The notes under the pieces are model-generated. The model was given only the letters and a program-made list of their open reading frames with translations, searched no databases and had not been told where the DNA came from. The translations under genes and the position numbers were made by a program. Positions 59,985 to 64,000 of a stretch of 64,000 nucleotides of DNA are shown piece by piece; the stretch's first letter is position 1; every line of letters starts with the position of its first letter. This stretch comes from Inonotus obliquus. Lineage: Eukaryota; Basidiomycota; Agaricomycetes; Hymenochaetales; Hymenochaetaceae. Location: positions 930,001-994,000 of the forward strand of contig JAJHTX010000009.1 in the NCBI GenBank assembly GCA_032164295.1, read 5' to 3'.

Positions 59985-60730
59985 GGAAGAACTCCAATAG
60001 TCCCACTTGTTATCGTTTTTTTTTGCAATGCTTCAATAGAGTGAGTTCAACAAGAATAGAAAAAAATGCGACGAAAATGCGACGAAAAGCGATGTACTCT
60101 GATGCGGCGTCAAATGAGAAGGAAGTCAGCCTTAAGGTCTCATTCAGGCTGAAGTGAATAGAAGTTAGTCATGATTCAGTAGAGTTTACACTTCCCGAGA
60201 CACACCGGCGCATGTAATCGTTGCTGAGGGACCTAGAATAAGCACAGAATGTTTTCATGCCGACAATTCGAAGTAGGCCTCGCTCGTTGTCCTTCCGAGC
60301 GTGTCTGACCAGCAAGCGGCAACCATGCCAACAACACAGAAACGAAGAACGAGGACATACTCACAACACAAGCAAGTCTAGCACATCGCTATTGTTAGAG
60401 GTGCTCATGTCTTTCTGCCAGCGATTAGACAAAGGGATCGCCTCAACGAGTCAATGAGTTTATGATAGCGTCAGTACTATGTGTTTGGTCACCAGCTTGG
60501 GTAATGCCGCATTGGTTGCGGCAACATACGATTCCGCTTTGTGTATTCAAAAAAAAAAAATCTAGTGGTGTGAAAGCTAAGTACTTTGTAAATATCAATG
60601 CAGCAGGCCCAGGACTAGTAGTCAGTAGTCATATATGTATAATAATGTAATGGCTGTTTGCAAAAATATCAGTCGCGTCCATCACGTGTTTTTTGACGCT
60701 TCGCGTTCGTTCTTGACATTACGACGAGCC
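59985..60730. other. Intergenic, nothing recognised
   Basis: Upstream of two divergent genes. It contains short A/T homopolymers and small unsupported frames. Confidence 0.5.
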
Positions 60731-61283
60731 ATGTTTAGAGGTTTTCTTCGCGCTAGGGTGCGTTGTTGCTACTAGTTTGTATTTCCGCCATACTGACTTG
60801 TATCGCGTTTGTAGCCATCAGTCTCTATATTGTTCGTACATGGAGTTTCGGGATGATCATATTCAGTCTCACCGATGACCTTCTAGTCATCATCCCTCGT
60901 CTGCTTTGTCAACGAGAGCACTCGACCTGCTACGCTCAGCTTTGATAAACCCATATCCACCAGGCCTGCATGGTGTAGGCCCTCTGGATTTTGACCTGGA
61001 AGTCGTCGAGTCTGCTCCGACACCAGACCAAATTAAAACGATCCTCGCCTACCTACCATCTTCATCAGCAGGACCCTCAACCTTTATCTCTTCCCACCCA
61101 TCGAGCGCGGGTATGGGGACAAATGGACAAGTGACATCGAAAACGCTTGCTGAGCTCGCTCGCAGGAACCCGAATGCGTTGAAGTGGCCGATTGTTGTTG
61201 ACTGGATGGGCGGTCGAGCGAGCGTTGGCGACATTGAAGGCGTGCGCGCGATCTTGGACGCAATTCGAAAGGATCAGTCGTAA
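60731..61283 (+). CDS. Fmp46-like (DUF1687) thioredoxin-fold redox protein
   Basis: Proposed exons 60731-60740 and 60919-61283; 124 residues, starting MFRALDLLRSALINPYPPGL. The intron is 178 nt with a weak GTTTTC donor, so the start is less certain than the body. The body has GPLDFDLEVVESAPTPDQIK, TILAYLPSSS, and the C-terminal KTLAELARRNPNALKWPIVV DWMGGRASVGDIEGVRAILD. This pattern fits the DUF1687/Fmp46 family of putative mitochondrial redox proteins with a thioredoxin-like fold. No CxxC pair is present in this protein. Confidence 0.72.
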
Positions 61284-61512
61284 TGGTCTCTATAAATTAC
61301 GTAAATGGAGCGCAGCTTTGCACGATTATTAGCAAGCTAGTCGGCATTCTCTCTCTGAGTTGTGTGTGATAACTACTGGTTACTGAAGAACGGTTGTCAG
61401 CAAAGTTGCGCCCCTTTTCAGTTTTGCGGCTGGCTGGGGGAGGTAACTTTGCAGTTTGGGGCATTGAAGAGGCGAGTTCTGTCTTGGCTTTCGATTACAA
61501 GGTTGACGGGTT

Positions 61513-62165
61513 ATGCCAGACGAATGGTAAGGAGATGTGTAGTCGCTTTCTTCAGCTGAGTTGGCTGACCTCGGGATATATATAGGCACGAAGGACTTCC
61601 AGTAGGGCCTGGTCGGTATGACCACTGGGATGATTATCCCATTGCCCTTAACGTGGAACCACAAGATGACTCTCTCGATACCACATCACAATCTACGCTC
61701 TTTACTCAAAGCTCAGACCCAACTTCTACGGTCACTAACCCCACGATCCTTGCATATAAATGCCCTCCTTTATCAAGACCCTCCCCTTTGCGATCCTGCC
61801 TCAAGAAAGCAAGCAGTGCTGATGATGTCTCTGGAAAGTCCTGGAAACGCCGTGTCACTATTGAGCATCCTGATGGTCAACGGGAGCCAGCTCGGTCGCG
61901 ATCGGCAATATCTTCGGTAGCCAGATACATGCGGAAGTTTTTGTCACTGGCGCTTGGTTTTCAATCGCGTTCAGAGTGGTTGCAGCGTGCTAGGCCCCGC
62001 CAGTGCGATGAGCATTCTCGACGGAGCATGAGCAGGATGAGCATGGCCGAAATTGACGCTCTCTGTTTGCGAGATTCGTTCCGCCGAAGTGGAATGTCTA
62101 CTCGACGCAGTGAAAGCCATAGCATTCTTGACTTTGACGATCATCCTCCGCGCACTTATTTTTAA
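61513..62165 (+). CDS. Uncharacterised basic protein
   Basis: Exons 61513-61526 and 61586-62165; 197 residues; intron 59 nt (GTAAGG...ATAG). The 14-nt first exon gives MPDEW, joined to HEGLPVGPGRYDHWDDYPIA. Later parts are Ser/Thr-rich and then basic (LRSCLKKASSADDVSGKSWK, RSRSAISSVARYMRKFLSLA), with many RS pairs (SRRSMSRMSMAEIDALC, RDSFRRSGMSTRRSESHS), ending DDHPPRTYF. The RxS/SxR pattern suggests heavy phosphorylation (inference). No family recognised. Confidence 0.62.
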
Positions 62166-63227
62166 GGAGAGTGGATGTGCTCTATTTCCTTGTCTCCTAC
62201 TCCAAGGGCATGCTCTTATTCTGCGAAAAGTGTTTTCCTGTCCTCTTTGCAATGAAGGACATTCCGAGCTGCTTGCGTGTGCTAACTCCTTTGCTAATTC
62301 TGATGTATCCTGATTGAGCGCTGTCCAGATGCTATTCCGGGACCTCGCCGTGGCCCGATTCCGACTGCGAAGATAGCGAGACTTGCGGTAACTTCGGGGC
62401 GACGAAGTTTCTTGAATGAAACCTTAGCCCAGTCCGCATCCTTGGCGAGGATGTTGTTGAACTTCATCTTGCAGAACTCAACTTACTGGACGGGAAGTCT
62501 TCTTGAAGGAAGAAGGGCTTTCTGCCAGGATTTCGCGTCCATGGCGTTCTTTCCTCGACTTCGGTCTCGGCGCGCTTTCGTCGATTGTGCTTCCGTAGTC
62601 AGACTCACAGGCGATGACCTTCGATATCCCCATTAAGCAGCAACTGATGAATTGTCACCGGACAACAGAATGCTTCGGCATGCCTTGCGAATTCTGAGTT
62701 CGACATGGTTTGTAGCCTGGGTTTCGTTGGTCGTGAACCACTGCTAATCCATGTAGCAACCTTTGTAGTAACAAAGGCCCACCGAAGGAGAAACGATTCT
62801 CCTTTCGGTGAATGATTTCAAGTCCTATGGGCGGGATTGATATGGATAATGAGAAACTGATCACTGATCAGACCGCGTGAACGGATGTAATGGTGGAAGC
62901 CGAGAAGTGAGCTCCAAGGAGGTTCTATCATGTAATAAGAATGAATTAACACGAACGGATGGTGGTCACAAGCCGTGGCGAGATGTTGAATCTTGTTTAC
63001 TCCTTACTAAATATAGAAGTACACTTACCCTCTATGGGGTTTCGAAATTTTCATCGCCACAGACCCTCAAAATATTAAATATTCTGGGCTCTTGACGCTC
63101 CGTGGCGTGGCATTGATAAATCGCGTACCTACTACTAGTACTAGTTCACCCTCTCTGAATCTTACCACCCCACTCTCTTCCTGAGAGTTACCAGACGCGT
63201 CGGCTCTTCCCTATCTACGCGTCGACG
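62166..63227. other. Intergenic, upstream of glycogen phosphorylase
   Basis: About 1 kb with no supported gene. It contains twin hairpins at 62760-62810, about 420 nt before the ATG of the next gene. Confidence 0.5.
62760..62810. repeat. Two adjacent inverted repeats (hairpins)
   Basis: Hairpin 1: CCTTTGT-AGTA-ACAAAGG (62760-62777; 7-bp stem, 4-nt loop). Hairpin 2: CACCGAAGGAGAA (62780-62792), ACGA loop, TTCTCCTTTCGGTG (62797-62810), a 13-bp stem with one bulged base. They are separated by 2 nt. Confidence 0.8.
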
Positions 63228-64000
63228 ATGACCTCCACGATCGACACTAAGCAGATCGGGCAGCCGAGGCCCCGTCCGCGCCGTCATGTCCGTAGTTTGA
63301 CCGGTAATACCTTTCGCCACACTCTGTGATCAGTGTTCGCGATTATCTGACGGCGTCATCCATCCAGGCTTCATTGGCGAAAAGGACGAAACGGGTAAAG
63401 AGATATGGCCTCGCGGCGACGAGAAAACGTGGAAGGAGAACCTGCGAGGTACTGATTCTGGTATGTTGACTTTGAGCGATTATTTTTGCTTGTTCGTCCT
63501 CTTAAATCACTACCCGCTGTAGATGTCAAATCCATCACGAAGTCGATCGTCCACCATGTCCAGACATCCCTCGCCCGCCAGGCATACAACATTGAGAATC
63601 CTGGCGCGTACCGTGCTGTCGCTCTGTCCGCTCGAGATGACCTCATTGTATGCCCAATTTCCCAAAAAAGGAAGTGCATATAGTCAACTAATATTAACCC
63701 CTACCTCTTGTCTCGTAGGTGAACTGGAATGATACGCAGCTTCAATACACGCGCACTGCGCCGAAGCGCGCCTATTATTTGTCTATGGAGTTCCTTATGG
63801 GCCGTGCCCTCGACAATGCGCTCCTCAACCTTGGACTCAAGAAGGAGTTTACAGACTCCGTTGACAAGCTGGGTTTCAACCTTGAAGACCTGATCGGTGA
63901 ACTTCCTAATTCTGATCCTTCATTGAAAATACCGTTCAACGCATACTGTTATAGATTGTGAGCGTGACGCAGGTTTGGGTAACGGTGGTCTCGGTCGCCT
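63228..64000 (+). CDS. Glycogen phosphorylase, N-terminal part (runs off right edge)
   Basis: Releases glucose-1-phosphate from glycogen using pyridoxal phosphate. Exons 63228-63303, 63368-63460, 63523-63647, 63719-63896 and 63955->64000, with introns of 58-71 nt; about 172 residues visible. The start is MTSTIDTKQIGQPRPRPRRH with a basic, Ser-containing N-terminus before GFIGEKDETGKEIWPRGDEK. Family signatures: VHHVQTSLARQAYN, VNWNDTQLQYTRTAPKRAYY, LSMEFLMGRALDNALLNLGL, and ERDAGLGNGGLGRL at the edge. Yeast Gph1 is controlled by phosphorylation in its N-terminal extension. The PLP-binding lysine lies beyond the window. Confidence 0.93.

Overview
The window looks like nuclear DNA of a mushroom-forming basidiomycete (Agaricomycetes). 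Its genes are eukaryotic, closely packed on both strands, and cut by many short GT-AG introns (usually 46-70 nt, mostly phase conserved). Recognisable genes include a Ste12 factor with STE domain plus two C2H2 fingers, a METTL14/Kar4 protein and Noc2. Exon structures were joined by hand from splice signals, reading frame and family knowledge. No tRNA, rRNA, CRISPR array or intact transposon was recognised.

1-12.3 kb (minus strand): a tandem array of five secreted paralogues. Each has a signal peptide, a variable linker or N-terminal module, a phase-1 intron, and a final exon for one conserved ~209-residue domain. That exon is exactly 629 nt in the four copies seen whole. Each copy has its own TATA box, and a short element (core GCGGCCTGGTGTC) lies between TATA and ATG. 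The first copy runs off the left edge.

13.5-25.9 kb: a conserved fungal protein with a CPAC motif, cytosolic leucyl-tRNA synthetase, and, divergent from it, the tRNA pseudouridine synthase PUS3/DEG1; then a large Msb1/Mug8 polarity protein. 27-35.7 kb: a multi-pass membrane protein, a small GPI-anchored cysteine-rich protein, ribosome-biogenesis factor NOC2, and a small mitochondrial complex III assembly factor (UQCC2/CBP6 type).

35.7-53.5 kb: a mating and developmental region. STE12 (42.4-47.4 kb) has unusually long introns and sits in gene-free flanks of ~6.7 kb and ~3.5 kb full of short tandem repeats. The next gene is a METTL14/KAR4 homologue; in yeast Kar4 is a partner of Ste12. 53.7-64 kb: a G-class ubiquitin-conjugating enzyme with an 18-nt microexon, a ~377-bp element with perfect 28-bp terminal inverted repeats, three unrecognised proteins, an Fmp46-like redox protein, and the start of glycogen phosphorylase, cut by the right edge.

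The best candidates for new biology are the secreted array with its shared leader element and selective loss of conserved histidines, the STE12 repeat-rich neighbourhood with KAR4/METTL14 beside it, and the MITE-like element.
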